Part shown: positions 26,506 through 34,630 of the stretch, piece after piece | How the letters are laid out: each line of letters starts with the position of its first letter | Position numbering within the stretch: position 1 is the first letter of the stretch | Source: Bacteroidales bacterium | GTDB taxonomy: Bacteria; Bacteroidota; Bacteroidia; Bacteroidales; UBA932 | Assembly (NCBI GenBank): GCA_017550525.1 | Contig: JAFZOU010000050.1 | Span: 1-64,000 of the forward strand | Length of the DNA stretch: 64,000 nucleotides | Reading direction: 5' to 3' | Translations under genes and position numbers: made by a program | The notes under the pieces: model-generated | The model's database searches: none | What the model was told of the DNA's origin: nothing | Seen by the model: the letters and a program-made list of their open reading frames with translations, nothing else

Positions 26506-28896
26506 ATGAAGACAATGAAAAAGTATTCCATTATTTTGAGTGCTGTTTTATCAGTTTTCGCACTCGCATCTTGCCAGAAAGAACAAGATATCAAAGAGCA
26601 GGATATTATTCAGGAAGAGGTCAAAGAGAACGTTCCGTCATCTGTTCCTTTCGTCCTTCGCGCCAACATTCCTTCCGTTGATACAAAGACTACCCTTAAC
26701 ATCAGCACCTGGGCTTTGAATTGGGAGAGTACGGATGTTATCTATGCTGTTACGACAGACAAAGCTTGGGGACAAGACTACGAAGATGATAACTCCGGAG
26801 AGACTATTGCTGTTTTTGCATACGATTCTGAAAGCGGCACTTTCTCCACTGATAAGGCCATCTCCGATGGAGATCATACTTTCAATTTCCTCTACACTGC
26901 CGGTAATCAGAAATCTTATCACAGAGGAGGAAGCACCACATTCCAGCTTGCAAGCACGCAGACCTTTGACGCTTCTGCCCCTAGCGCAAGTCTGAAGCTC
27001 TACGATGCTCTTGCCGCACAGGTCGTAGCAACGACTCCGACCTCTTTTGCCGACGTCGACATGTCCCATCTCTTCTCCCTCATGAAGGTGACGTTGAAGA
27101 ACAAGACTGGTGATGCCGTAAACATCACCAAGTTCGAGATTGAGATTCCTGGTGAAAAACTATATGGTATTTTCAATGTTATTTTTAATACGACTCCCTC
27201 AACAACGTATAATAGAAACGGTGGAGACAAGATTACCGTCAACATCTCCAATGGTACTGTTGCTGCCGACGGCACCCTGGATGTATACTTTGTCATGGGC
27301 CCTGTTGCCGGCTATACCGGTGAAGTAACCTTCACAGTAACAGACAGTGCAAGCAACACCTACACTAAGACTAACACGATTTCAGCTCCTGGTGTTACTT
27401 TCGCTGCTGGTACTTACAATACTGCATCTTATAGTCTTAAACCTGTGCCGGTTCAATGCGTTACCCTTGACTGGAACTATGCTGGTGGCACTTCGAGTGA
27501 TCTTTTAGCTATTCCTGGTGTATCTGCAAATGGTCTTGGATCTGATTATGCAGAAAGCCATGCGCCTTATAGAGTCAAATTTGATGGCACCGGAGATTAT
27601 ATTCAAGTGAGGACTGATGCTGCCATTTCAACTGTTTCTGTTGGATACAAGATGATAGGTGGTAATACTACTTCTAATCTCACCTTTAAGGAATCTGCCA
27701 ATGGATCTGACTGGACTGATGTGCAAACTCTGGTAATCTCCTCAAGTGGGGGCTCTACAGGAACATTGACCACGACCAATCATTTCAATGAGGCATCACG
27801 CTTTGTACAGATATACTTTACTAAAGGCTCGAATGTCGGTATTGGTGCTATCTCTATTACAAAACTGAATACCGATCCTGCAATTGAGGCATCTGATATA
27901 TATGATGTCCCGGCGATAGGATGTACTGATGAGTCCTCAACATACACGGCTTTGAACTTTACAGACGATGTCGAGGTCGGTACCGTTACAGGTTGTGTTT
28001 CAGATGCCGATGCCGCCACAGGTGATATTTTTTATAGTGTAATGCCAAATTATGAATCAACTGAGGCTACTGGTACAATAGTTCTTCAGTCTGCTGGTAA
28101 TAACGCTATAACTAAGACCATTACGGTACATCAGCTCGGTTCTTCTCTAACTGTTTCTACGACAGAAGTGATTATCCCTTCAGATGACGATGAAGCCACC
28201 TTCACTATAACTTCCCCTGAATTTGATTGGTCTATTACTGCGGATGATGATTCTCATGTTTTATATGACGCTTCGGGGAATGCATCAAACTCCGCTTCAA
28301 CAGTTACAGTTACCTCAGATCTTGAAGCCACTGATGCCGTTCAAACCATTGCGACTTTGACTATTATTAGGAACTCTAATAATAGTGACCCTCAAGCCAA
28401 ACAAGTAGTGATTAAGAAAGCCGCTGCTGGAGAAGTATCTTATACAGTCACTTTCCCTGATGACAATTCTTCTAGTAATGGTCTATCCTCTTATACTGAT
28501 ACTTGGACTGCCATGGCAGGAAGTTTTAGTCTTTCTATCACGAATTTCAACAATAACACCTGGAATAATAATTGGACGTTTATCAAATGCGGAAGAAAGA
28601 ATAATGCCTCTGTTGCTACGATTATAACGGATTCTGCTATTTCTGAAGCCATAAAGACCATTAAGATTACCATTGATGCTTTGACCGCCTCAAAGATTAA
28701 TTCTATAATTCTTTATATCAGTAGCGATGGGTCTTCTTGGGCTGAAGGAGGAACCTTTACAAAAGCAACTGGAGAGCAGTCAGTTACTATTTCGAATCCC
28801 CTGGCAAATAGGTATTATAAACTTGTGTTTGATTGTGCAAGTGGAAGTAATAATGGACTCCTTACATTATCAAAGATTGTTTATACTACTAAATGA
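26506..28896 (+). CDS. Multidomain surface lipoprotein (fimbrillin-like, BACON-like), cassette 1; ends at TGA in frame with nuclease
   Basis: The frame opens at 26476 but I favour the ATG at 26506 (or 26515), which places the signal KYSIILSAVLSVFALASC correctly (796 aa). Residues ~45-330 look fimbrillin-like (SVPFVLRANIPSVDTKTTLN, WESTDVIYAVTTDKAW, FSLMKVTLKNKTGDAVNITK). Then comes a carbohydrate/discoidin-like beta domain, BACON-like repeats (SSLTVSTTEVIIPSDDDEAT, DWSITADDDSHVLYDASGNA), and a last beta module (SGSNNGLLTLSKIVYTTK). Probably anchored at the outer surface. AT-richer and lacking the genome heptamer, so likely imported. The stop is TGA at 28894-28896, and the same frame continues directly into a Gly-rich linker and the nuclease domain to 29802. 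Confidence 0.8.
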   Translation: MKTMKKYSIILSAVLSVFALASCQKEQDIKEQDIIQEEVKENVPSSVPFVLRANIPSVDTKTTLNISTWALNWESTDVIYAVTTDKAWGQDYEDDNSGETIAVFAYDSESGTFSTDKAISDGDHTFNFLYTAGNQKSYHRGGSTTFQLASTQTFDASAPSASLKLYDALAAQVVATTPTSFADVDMSHLFSLMKVTLKNKTGDAVNITKFEIEIPGEKLYGIFNVIFNTTPSTTYNRNGGDKITVNISNGTVAADGTLDVYFVMGPVAGYTGEVTFTVTDSASNTYTKTNTISAPGVTFAAGTYNTASYSLKPVPVQCVTLDWNYAGGTSSDLLAIPGVSANGLGSDYAESHAPYRVKFDGTGDYIQVRTDAAISTVSVGYKMIGGNTTSNLTFKESANGSDWTDVQTLVISSSGGSTGTLTTTNHFNEASRFVQIYFTKGSNVGIGAISITKLNTDPAIEASDIYDVPAIGCTDESSTYTALNFTDDVEVGTVTGCVSDADAATGDIFYSVMPNYESTEATGTIVLQSAGNNAITKTITVHQLGSSLTVSTTEVIIPSDDDEATFTITSPEFDWSITADDDSHVLYDASGNASNSASTVTVTSDLEATDAVQTIATLTIIRNSNNSDPQAKQVVIKKAAAGEVSYTVTFPDDNSSSNGLSSYTDTWTAMAGSFSLSITNFNNNTWNNNWTFIKCGRKNNASVATIITDSAISEAIKTIKITIDALTASKINSIILYISSDGSSWAEGGTFTKATGEQSVTISNPLANRYYKLVFDCASGSNNGLLTLSKIVYTTK

Positions 28897-28903
28897 AACG
28901 GAC

Positions 28904-28978
28904 CCGGAGGCGGAACCTCCGGGGGAGGAAACTCCACAGATTCCAAGCCGGGATATCTCTCCTGTGGAGAGATCCCGG
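28904..28978 (+). promoter_or_regulatory. Two strong hairpins just downstream of the in-frame TGA
   Basis: Hairpin 1: CCGGAGG (28904-28910) pairs with CCTCCGG (28916-28922), beginning 7 nt after the TGA. Hairpin 2: 28948-28978, a 13 bp stem with a two-base bulge and a TGT loop. No T run follows, so a simple terminator is unlikely. The stems could act on readthrough or translation at the TGA. Confidence 0.6.
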
Positions 28979-28980
28979 CG

Positions 28981-29802
28981 GTGGAACTGTCGGGATCTCC
29001 GGTTTCCGGCAGTGAGGTTAACTTCAGTAGCAGCGATGAGGTGACTCCCTGGTATCGTTACGACGTAAATGGCAATAGCGATCAGAAGGTTGTTACTCAC
29101 ACGTTCAAGTACAATGGCAAGCAGTTGAGGAATTATTCCCTTCTGTACGATCGGACCAAGCGAGCGGCATTATGGGTAGCCTATGCCATGAATGGTGATA
29201 AGTATCCGCATAATGTGAGTCGTAGTGACAGCTGGCAGTATGATCCTGCGCTGAAAATCAGTAGTACGGATTACTTTGGACAGCCCAAGTTATCATCCAG
29301 CTACAGTGGAGGCTACACCCGTGGCCACCAATGTGCTTCGAACGACCGCAGGACAACACTCTATCAGATGTACCAGACCGACTACTTCTCCAATATGACG
29401 CCACAGACAGATGCGTTCAATGCGGGATCTAGTACCAGCTGGGATGAACTGGAAGAAGCTATCCAGACATTGGGCTACGCAACTACCGGCAGCGACACGC
29501 TGTATGTGGTGACCGGCGCCATCTTCGGAGCTGGATACACGTCAGATGCTAAGGATAACAATAACACTGCTTGTCCTGTTCCTACGCAATACTACAAGTG
29601 CGTGATGAAGGTTTCGTTCAACTCCTCTGGAGAAGCTACTTCAGCAAGAGGTGCAGCATTCCTTTTCGACCACAGTACCGGTACGCAGCAGAACAAGACC
29701 ATAAATGACCTGGAGACACTTACCTCGTTCGATTTCTTCACGAACATCCCTGCAGACATCCAAAATCCTGCAGAGAACGGAACGAACAAATTGACATTAT
29801 GA
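28981..29802 (+). CDS. DNA/RNA non-specific endonuclease domain, cassette 1 (same frame as upstream lipoprotein)
   Basis: Beta-beta-alpha-metal nuclease of the NUC1/Serratia-type family. Motifs: RGHQCASNDR (His general base), YFSNMTPQTDAFN (metal-binding Asn region), LWVAYAMNGD, YVVTGAIFG. The domain itself starts around AVELSGSP. The frame is open without a break from 28897, directly after the TGA, and that first stretch encodes a linker rich in Gly, Ser and Thr. There is no ATG before ALWVAYAMN inside the domain, no signal peptide and no ribosome site. The GTG at 28981 is only a nominal start. Most plausible as the C-terminal part of a 1097-residue lipoprotein-nuclease made by TGA readthrough, or a fusion gene broken by one nonsense mutation. 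Confidence 0.8.
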   Translation: MELSGSPVSGSEVNFSSSDEVTPWYRYDVNGNSDQKVVTHTFKYNGKQLRNYSLLYDRTKRAALWVAYAMNGDKYPHNVSRSDSWQYDPALKISSTDYFGQPKLSSSYSGGYTRGHQCASNDRRTTLYQMYQTDYFSNMTPQTDAFNAGSSTSWDELEEAIQTLGYATTGSDTLYVVTGAIFGAGYTSDAKDNNNTACPVPTQYYKCVMKVSFNSSGEATSARGAAFLFDHSTGTQQNKTINDLETLTSFDFFTNIPADIQNPAENGTNKLTL

Positions 29803-29828
29803 TCACAGTTCAGAACTAATGTTTAAAT

Positions 29829-29860
29829 GGCAGTCACTTCAGAAGTGGCTGCCATTTTTA
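29829..29860 (+). terminator. Terminator of cassette 1
   Basis: GGCAGTCACTT pairs with AAGTGGCTGCC (10 of 11) around a CAG loop (29829-29853), followed by ATTTTTA. It lies 26 bp after the nuclease stop codon. Confidence 0.85.
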
Positions 29861-29960
29861 TGTGCCGCGAATCCACAAAAGCGGCCTTATACCGCGTTCT
29901 GGGTGGATTGGTGCAATTCGGACTTCCATCCGGGGAAAGGGGGTGTATTTCAGAACGGTC

Positions 29961-30326
29961 CTAAAGCATACACGCCCAGCCAAATTTCCGCACAATCTCC
30001 TTCAGAAGATTCCTGTCCCGTACGGGAATGGTCACAGGGATGGTCTCCCGCTGGTTCTCGCGCTCTGCCAGAAAAGCAGTATCCAGATTATACTGAGTCT
30101 GAAGATTCATCCACATATCGGCAGGAATACCCAACGCCTTCTCAAGAGCAACAGCCATATTCAGCGACACCGCACGCTTGCCGGTAATGGTCTCGCTGAT
30201 CACCGATGCCTTGACCCCGGTTATCTCTGCCAGCCGCTTCTGGGTCATTCTCCTGGCCTTCAGTTCATCCCTTATCAGTTCCCCTGGATGGGTAGAAATG
30301 AATGGCTTTTGTTCTGTATTACTCAT
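29961..30326 (-). CDS. higA: HigA-family antitoxin (XRE helix-turn-helix)
   Basis: 121 aa. Starts with the family phrase STHPGELIRDELKARRMTQK, followed by a helix-turn-helix (RLAEITGVKASVISETITGK) and ALGIPADMWMNLQTQYNLD. HigA binds and neutralises the HigB toxin and represses the operon. Its start overlaps the toxin's end by 8 bp. The toxin-first order is the usual hig order. The pair sits between the two convergent nuclease cassettes, which could stabilise the island. Confidence 0.92.
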   Translation of the reverse strand: MSNTEQKPFISTHPGELIRDELKARRMTQKRLAEITGVKASVISETITGKRAVSLNMAVALEKALGIPADMWMNLQTQYNLDTAFLAERENQRETIPVTIPVRDRNLLKEIVRKFGWACML

Positions 30327-30636
30327 AGTGCTTGGATATTTCTGTTAATATAGCGTTCACAATAATGCCGTTTTCATCAGGAGATGTCTTGAATAGCAAT
30401 CGGTATTTTTCACTTATCCATACGGCATCTACACCTTTAAGATTACCTTCCTTTTTCTCATAATGCAACGATTTAATAAGGTATAGGTTCTCTATACGTA
30501 CTGCCGCCCTTAGGTAGTTAACCACTTTGACATACCGCTTTATGATATCTTTTGGCAACTTATTGTACTTGTTGTCACTTGTACTTCCCGTTGTGAAAAG
30601 ATCCTCCAAAGCCTTGTCCTCAAATTCAATAAACAT
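30319..30636 (-). CDS. higB: HigB/RelE-family toxin
   Basis: 105 aa RelE/ParE-fold protein; HigB toxins cleave mRNA on the ribosome. FIEFEDKALEDLFTTG at the start, LKGVDAVWISEKYRLLFKT in the beta-sheet core and VNAILTEISKHYE at the end fit HigB-type plasmid-maintenance killers. Expressed from an exact TATCTTTG box with a palindromic operator upstream. Co-translated with higA. Whether it is active is not visible from sequence, but no residue loss is obvious. Confidence 0.9.
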   Translation of the reverse strand: MFIEFEDKALEDLFTTGSTSDNKYNKLPKDIIKRYVKVVNYLRAAVRIENLYLIKSLHYEKKEGNLKGVDAVWISEKYRLLFKTSPDENGIIVNAILTEISKHYE

Positions 30637-30684
30637 TTAATCCTGATGCAAAGATAACAATAAATATTAGTAAAGTTCGCTATT

Positions 30685-30701
30685 TTGCGAATAATTCGCA
30701 A
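30685..30701. promoter_or_regulatory. Palindromic operator of higBA (predicted)
   Basis: TTGCGAA-TAA-TTCGCAA, a perfect inverted repeat about 30 nt upstream of the -7 box of the toxin-antitoxin operon. The position suits an autorepressor site bound by HigA. Confidence 0.6.
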
Positions 30702-30905
30702 TATTAAAACTGGGGCCCAGTCTAAATCAGACTTGAATATAACTCCTATGCAATATTAAGGACAATAATTGGATATGATCAGTTGAAACGTAAAAAGGTT
30801 TTGAAATGTTTTTTGTGAATCACGTGAAACAACACTTACAGGTATACAATCCCAGCCATAGAAGATATTCAAGCTCTACAGGCTTAAGACTCCTTTTAAC
30901 AAAAG

Positions 30906-30939
30906 CAGCAGCAACTTACCACGGTGGTGAAGTTGCTGC
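30906..30939 (-). terminator. Terminator of cassette 2
   Basis: AGCAGCAACTT pairs with AAGTTGCTGCT around a 12 nt loop; on the minus strand it is followed by TTTTGTT. It lies 25 bp beyond the nuclease stop. Confidence 0.8.
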
Positions 30940-30963
30940 TACTTGTGTTTGGTAACGGGTTAC

Positions 30964-32070
30964 CTAGAAGTTCTGGAAGGTTGTCCAGCTGGTGTTGGAT
31001 TCGGCCGATTTCTCTATACCGGAATCATTGTCTCCAGGGAGGTTGGTGAAGAGGTCCAGGCCGGTCATCTGCTCTATGTAGTCAACGCTCTTGGCATAGG
31101 AGGTGTAGCTCTGGCTGCTGTATGTTTTATGTTCAAACCAGAAGCCTATGGCCGATGCGCTTGTGACGGTGTTCCCGCTCCATTTTACCTTCAGGAAAGC
31201 CTTCCAGTAATAGTTCGGGATAGGCAGCTGCGTGGGATTGGCGTTCTTGCCCGTTGCCCCGGTGAGGTAATGTATGGTCTCGTTGTTACCTACCGTTTTG
31301 TAAGCCGGGCCGGTAATCACATAAACAACCTCGCTGGCGTTGCTGCTCACAAGCGACCTTTCCGCTTCCTCCAGTGAACTCCAGATACCCTGATTGAAAT
31401 TGGTTTGGATCTGAGGAGTCTGGTTGGTTGCATAATAGGTCTGGCGGTTCATGGTGTCGTCACTCTTTCGGTCGGCATTTGGACACTGATGGCCTCGTGA
31501 GTAGGTGTCATCTCCGTACATCGTACCATAACTGTTCTTAGTGATATACACCTGTTTGTCGTAGTCGATGTTGGGGTTGTAACGCCAACTGCTGGTGGAT
31601 GCGCTACCTGTGGTATGAGCCTTTGTCAAAGGATATGCGGTCCATAGGGAGGCATAGTAGGTATAGCTGTAATTGTAGCTATAATTCCTATACTCCTCTG
31701 TTGTTCCGCCTTCCCCATAGAACACTCCTACATAGTCCTCGGTGCCAGTTATGGCAGGAAGCTCAAGCCAGCCGGTGGGAACCGCCGGGACGTCGTCTGT
31801 AGTGGTAAACGACTTCACGGTGCCAGAGTGTTCCTCGTATTGAGACGTGCTCGCGTCATACTCAAGGACATAGGCCTTGTAGTAGTACGTTGTGCTCTCA
31901 GAGAGGCTGGTCAGTTCGCAGGAGAAATTTCCGCTGGAGCTGTTGGAGCCATCATCCGTCACCTGCTCACTCAGATTGCCGGATGAGGTGCCCCAATAGA
32001 AGCCTGTTTCGTATATTGTTCCTGTAGCTCCCGAAAACGTGCCCAGCAGGGTGGCCCCTGCTGAGCCCAC
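30964..32070 (-). CDS. Fn3-like plus DNA/RNA non-specific endonuclease, cassette 2 (same frame as upstream lipoprotein)
   Basis: The nominal start is a GTG at 32070; the frame is open back to the TGA at 32125-32127 and has no ATG until TMYGDDTYSRGHQ deep in the nuclease. The first ~95 residues (ATLLGTFSGATGTIYETGFY, CELTSLSESTTYYYKAYVLE) are one fibronectin-III-like domain of the Bacteroidota type, whose first strand lies before the nominal start (ATASVVTGGTESVG). Then GWLELPAITG opens the nuclease, with RGHQCPNADRKSDDTMNRQT (catalytic His), YYATNQTPQIQTNFNQGIW and VYVITGPAY. The domain order matches single-protein lipoprotein nucleases of Bacteroidales. Best read as the C-terminal part of a 1074-residue readthrough product or a disrupted fusion. 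Confidence 0.8.
   Translation of the reverse strand: MGSAGATLLGTFSGATGTIYETGFYWGTSSGNLSEQVTDDGSNSSSGNFSCELTSLSESTTYYYKAYVLEYDASTSQYEEHSGTVKSFTTTDDVPAVPTGWLELPAITGTEDYVGVFYGEGGTTEEYRNYSYNYSYTYYASLWTAYPLTKAHTTGSASTSSWRYNPNIDYDKQVYITKNSYGTMYGDDTYSRGHQCPNADRKSDDTMNRQTYYATNQTPQIQTNFNQGIWSSLEEAERSLVSSNASEVVYVITGPAYKTVGNNETIHYLTGATGKNANPTQLPIPNYYWKAFLKVKWSGNTVTSASAIGFWFEHKTYSSQSYTSYAKSVDYIEQMTGLDLFTNLPGDNDSGIEKSAESNTSWTTFQNF
32044..32063 (-). promoter_or_regulatory. Hairpin downstream of the cassette 2 TGA
   Basis: CAGCAGGG pairs with CCCTGCTG around a 4 nt loop; imperfect pairing extends it outward by several bases. It begins roughly 60 nt after the TGA on the minus strand. A perfect CGCTAGCG palindrome lies closer to the stop (32095-32102). 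Confidence 0.4.
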
Positions 32071-32124
32071 GCTTTCAGTCCCTCCGGTAACTACGCTAGC
32101 GGTAGCCTGCGGAGTGGGTGAACT

Positions 32125-34191
32125 TCATTTTTCAAAGACAACTACTACACTGCTAGTCTTTCCGACAGCACTAGTACCAGTCTGGACTTTAAAGAAACCA
32201 TTACCAGTTCCGACAGAAGTGCCAGAATTAGGATTCGAGGTTTTACCATAATATGTAGTAAATGATCCAGAAGTCGAATTAACAGTAACACTTACTATAG
32301 AACCCAGATCTGTTGTATTATAAATATAGCCGTTTGATTTTTGCCATTGCATGAGAGAAGAGCTCTGATACACTTGATTTGATGTCCATGAAACACTCAT
32401 AGTTGAAGAATCTTCCGCTGTTGCAGTTGAAGAGTGGGTCCCATTATTATCAGCATATGATACTGTGGTAAAGTCTGATGGATTGATAGTAAGAGTATAC
32501 CTCTTTGCGCTACCCCCACCGTCAGATACTGTAATTGTGTAACTATTCTGTGCCGATAAGTAGTTACCGTCTCCGGCAAATGAAGCCGTGATTGTGGCGG
32601 AACCCTGAGCACCATTTAGAGTGACGGCACCTGTAGAGGCATCAACAGAGCCAATATTATCACCCGTTAGAGCATAGGTAATGTTGTTGGTAATTGCCGT
32701 TACATTAGGATCAGCCGCAGCAACCTGGCCTGAGCATGTACCATAGTTAGAAGTATCGTATGAAAGACTAGATTCAGCAAATGAGAGCGTTACGGCAGTA
32801 CGATTATCGTAATCGCAGGGAATCAAGGATATATTGGAGCCGTTGTTCGCATAGAAAGCAAAGCGAGGTGCGCCGGTATTAAACCTTAAATATCTATTAG
32901 TAAACCTTGCACTTGTGATAGTTGTAATATCATTTTCTACGCTAAACGTGAAATAAGTGGAATGAAGATCATCATCGAGTGCGTCAGCGGCAGTAGCTTT
33001 ATTATCGTTTACTGTCAGGGATACATACTTACCGGTCTTGTAACTCTTGATGGAATAGCCATTTGTAGCATCCTCCTCAACTTTCCAGCAATAATCATTG
33101 GTATTGATACCGGCGGCAATGAAGTCTGATGCGGCAACTGATCCAAAGTCTTTAGTCACAGTAGACTCATAGCGCTCATAATAGTTTGAGCTGTTGACGT
33201 TTGAGCTCATCAAATGCCACTTGCCACTATAGTATGATCCAATCAGATAATCACCGTCGAGCGAAGGATTATCAACTCCATCAACACTTTCCATGTTGAC
33301 ATTGAACTTTGTAAGTCCGGCGTTGTGGAACTCCAGGGTGCGGCTGGCGCTTGCAAGATTAACAGTCTTAGTATAAATCTTTTGATTGGTTGTCACTACC
33401 ACTTTGAAGTTGTCAGTGAGAGTAATCTCGCCAAGTCTGAACCATACGGGAACTGTTCCCGAATAAGTTGTGGAAGACGCAGGAGTAAGAGTCAGAGATT
33501 TTCCACCAAAATAAATATCTGTATCGTGTGTCCCCTCTAAAGGATAAACCTTGACATAACCGTAAAGGTTGCCTTCTGTAGTGGAGAAAGTGATACTACG
33601 AATCTTCTCTGTTGTTGTAGGGGCCTTGATATTCATCAATGCTGTAGCACCAATACGCTCAAATTCTGCACTTACTGAAGATGGACGAGATGTCTGATTT
33701 GTAATGGCACGTGAAATCAGGATATCTGCATTCTTGTCAAATGACGTGGCAGAGAAAGTCTGATTTTCAGGAATTTGGGCACGATAAATAGGATTATCAC
33801 CTGTATTTTTGGTATATTTTGCAGCAGGATATACAAAAATATACGAGTAATTAGGCTCAGCGGTATTACCACTCAGATCAATCGTGAAAGTTGCTTCAGC
33901 TGTATCGGACTCAAGAGCCGTAGATGTGGTTTTACCTTGAATAGTAGGGACGGATTCGACAACACCAACTTCGTAGCAGGCAATAGCGTCTCCGGCGGTC
34001 CATGTCAAAGTGTAATTTTTAGAATCAACTTCGTTTATGGCGGTCTTTGTAGTTGTACTGCCGGCGTTGACGGTCATGATGGCGGTCTTGTCTGAGGGCT
34101 TCTCCTGCAGCATTTCATTCTCTTTCTGGCAGGATGAGAGTGCCATTAATGCAATGGCAGAGATTGAGAGAATACTAATAATCTGTTTCAT
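32125..34191 (-). CDS. Multidomain surface lipoprotein, cassette 2; ends at TGA in frame with nuclease
   Basis: 688 aa. Lipobox IALMALSSCQKE (Cys near residue 20). N-terminal fimbrillin-like region (VNAGSTTTKTAINEVDSKNY, WTAGDAIACYEVGV), a middle domain with SDFIAAGINTNDYCWKVEED, TSARFTNRYLRFNT (ricin-like/lipocalin-like beta), an Ig-like repeat (YALTGDNIGSVDASTGAVTL NGAQGS), and a C-terminal module like that of cassette 1 (YTLTINPSDFTTVSYADNNG). Not similar overall to its cassette 1 counterpart, yet the layout is the same. Ends FEK-TGA, after which the frame continues into an Fn3-like and nuclease region. AT-rich with no genome heptamer. Confidence 0.8.
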   Translation of the reverse strand: MKQIISILSISAIALMALSSCQKENEMLQEKPSDKTAIMTVNAGSTTTKTAINEVDSKNYTLTWTAGDAIACYEVGVVESVPTIQGKTTSTALESDTAEATFTIDLSGNTAEPNYSYIFVYPAAKYTKNTGDNPIYRAQIPENQTFSATSFDKNADILISRAITNQTSRPSSVSAEFERIGATALMNIKAPTTTEKIRSITFSTTEGNLYGYVKVYPLEGTHDTDIYFGGKSLTLTPASSTTYSGTVPVWFRLGEITLTDNFKVVVTTNQKIYTKTVNLASASRTLEFHNAGLTKFNVNMESVDGVDNPSLDGDYLIGSYYSGKWHLMSSNVNSSNYYERYESTVTKDFGSVAASDFIAAGINTNDYCWKVEEDATNGYSIKSYKTGKYVSLTVNDNKATAADALDDDLHSTYFTFSVENDITTITSARFTNRYLRFNTGAPRFAFYANNGSNISLIPCDYDNRTAVTLSFAESSLSYDTSNYGTCSGQVAAADPNVTAITNNITYALTGDNIGSVDASTGAVTLNGAQGSATITASFAGDGNYLSAQNSYTITVSDGGGSAKRYTLTINPSDFTTVSYADNNGTHSSTATAEDSSTMSVSWTSNQVYQSSSLMQWQKSNGYIYNTTDLGSIVSVTVNSTSGSFTTYYGKTSNPNSGTSVGTGNGFFKVQTGTSAVGKTSSVVVVFEK

Positions 34192-34203
34192 AAGGCATCA
34201 AGA

Positions 34204-34371
34204 TTAAAAGTCCTCATTAGTGTAGTCAGTGATGTTGCTGTTGTCTTCACTAAAGAATAAACCAGCAGCTAACATTACGCCATAACGGTCGCTGGCGCAA
34301 ATCATGCCCTCGAATCTTACCACGAGGGTTTCTGTCTCGGGAGACAGATAAGTTTGTTTTTGTTTGTTCAT
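34204..34371 (-). CDS. Small leader-type peptide of nuclease cassette 2 (55 aa)
   Basis: ATG complement at 34369-34371, TAA complement at 34204-34206. The first 22 residues equal those of the cassette 1 peptide; the rest (MICASDRYGVMLAAGLFFSE then an acidic tail) differs. The Cys-Ala-Ser after the constant part is a feature I associate with small Bacteroidales hypothetical proteins. It lies 12 bp upstream of the lipoprotein gene start, so the two are surely co-transcribed. Function unknown; possibilities are a leader for translational control or a processed peptide. Confidence 0.7.
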   Translation of the reverse strand: MNKQKQTYLSPETETLVVRFEGMICASDRYGVMLAAGLFFSEDNSNITDYTNEDF

Positions 34372-34491
34372 AGATTTATGGATTTAATTGATTGATAATC
34401 GGCATAAGATGCCCGATCGGAGTCGGGCATGACGGGAAAACCGTCGGGAATGACGGAAAATGCGCACCAAACCCTATCCCTTAGTGTGCGG
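34305..34491 (-). repeat. Right copy of the island inverted repeat
   Basis: Inverted counterpart of 26187-26406. The inner edges are about 7.9 kb apart. It includes the palindrome around 34409-34450, the leader and the first 22 codons of the cassette 2 peptide. Confidence 0.85.
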
Positions 34492-34630
34492 CTTTGGGAT
34501 ACAAGTTGGTCTATAAAAAAAGATAAGTGACGCATCTCTAACTTTCCAAGTTGCGAAGTTAACAATTTCCTATAGGAAAAGCAAAGAAAAATCCGGGAAA
34601 TTTCTTCCCGGATACAATATCTAAACAAAA

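Larger units (their letters stand above)
30637..30963. other. Intergenic region: higBA promoter/operator and cassette 2 terminator
   Basis: No gene. Contains the higBA -7 box TATCTTTG (complement of 30649-30656), a perfect palindrome TTGCGAATAATTCGCAA at 30685-30701 (likely HigA operator, with a half site at 30676-30680), AT-rich sequence without recognisable features, and a hairpin at 30906-30939. Confidence 0.75.

Noticed and set aside
28894..28896. Selenocysteine insertion at the TGA
   Set aside because: No sel genes in the window, Sec use is rare in this phylum, and a Gly-rich linker is an odd place for Sec. Kept only as something to exclude.
28893..29017. ATG overlapping the cassette 1 TGA as a restart site for the nuclease
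   Set aside because: That ATG opens another frame, ending after about 40 Arg-rich codons, and does not reach the nuclease. The same holds for the overlapping ATG in cassette 2.
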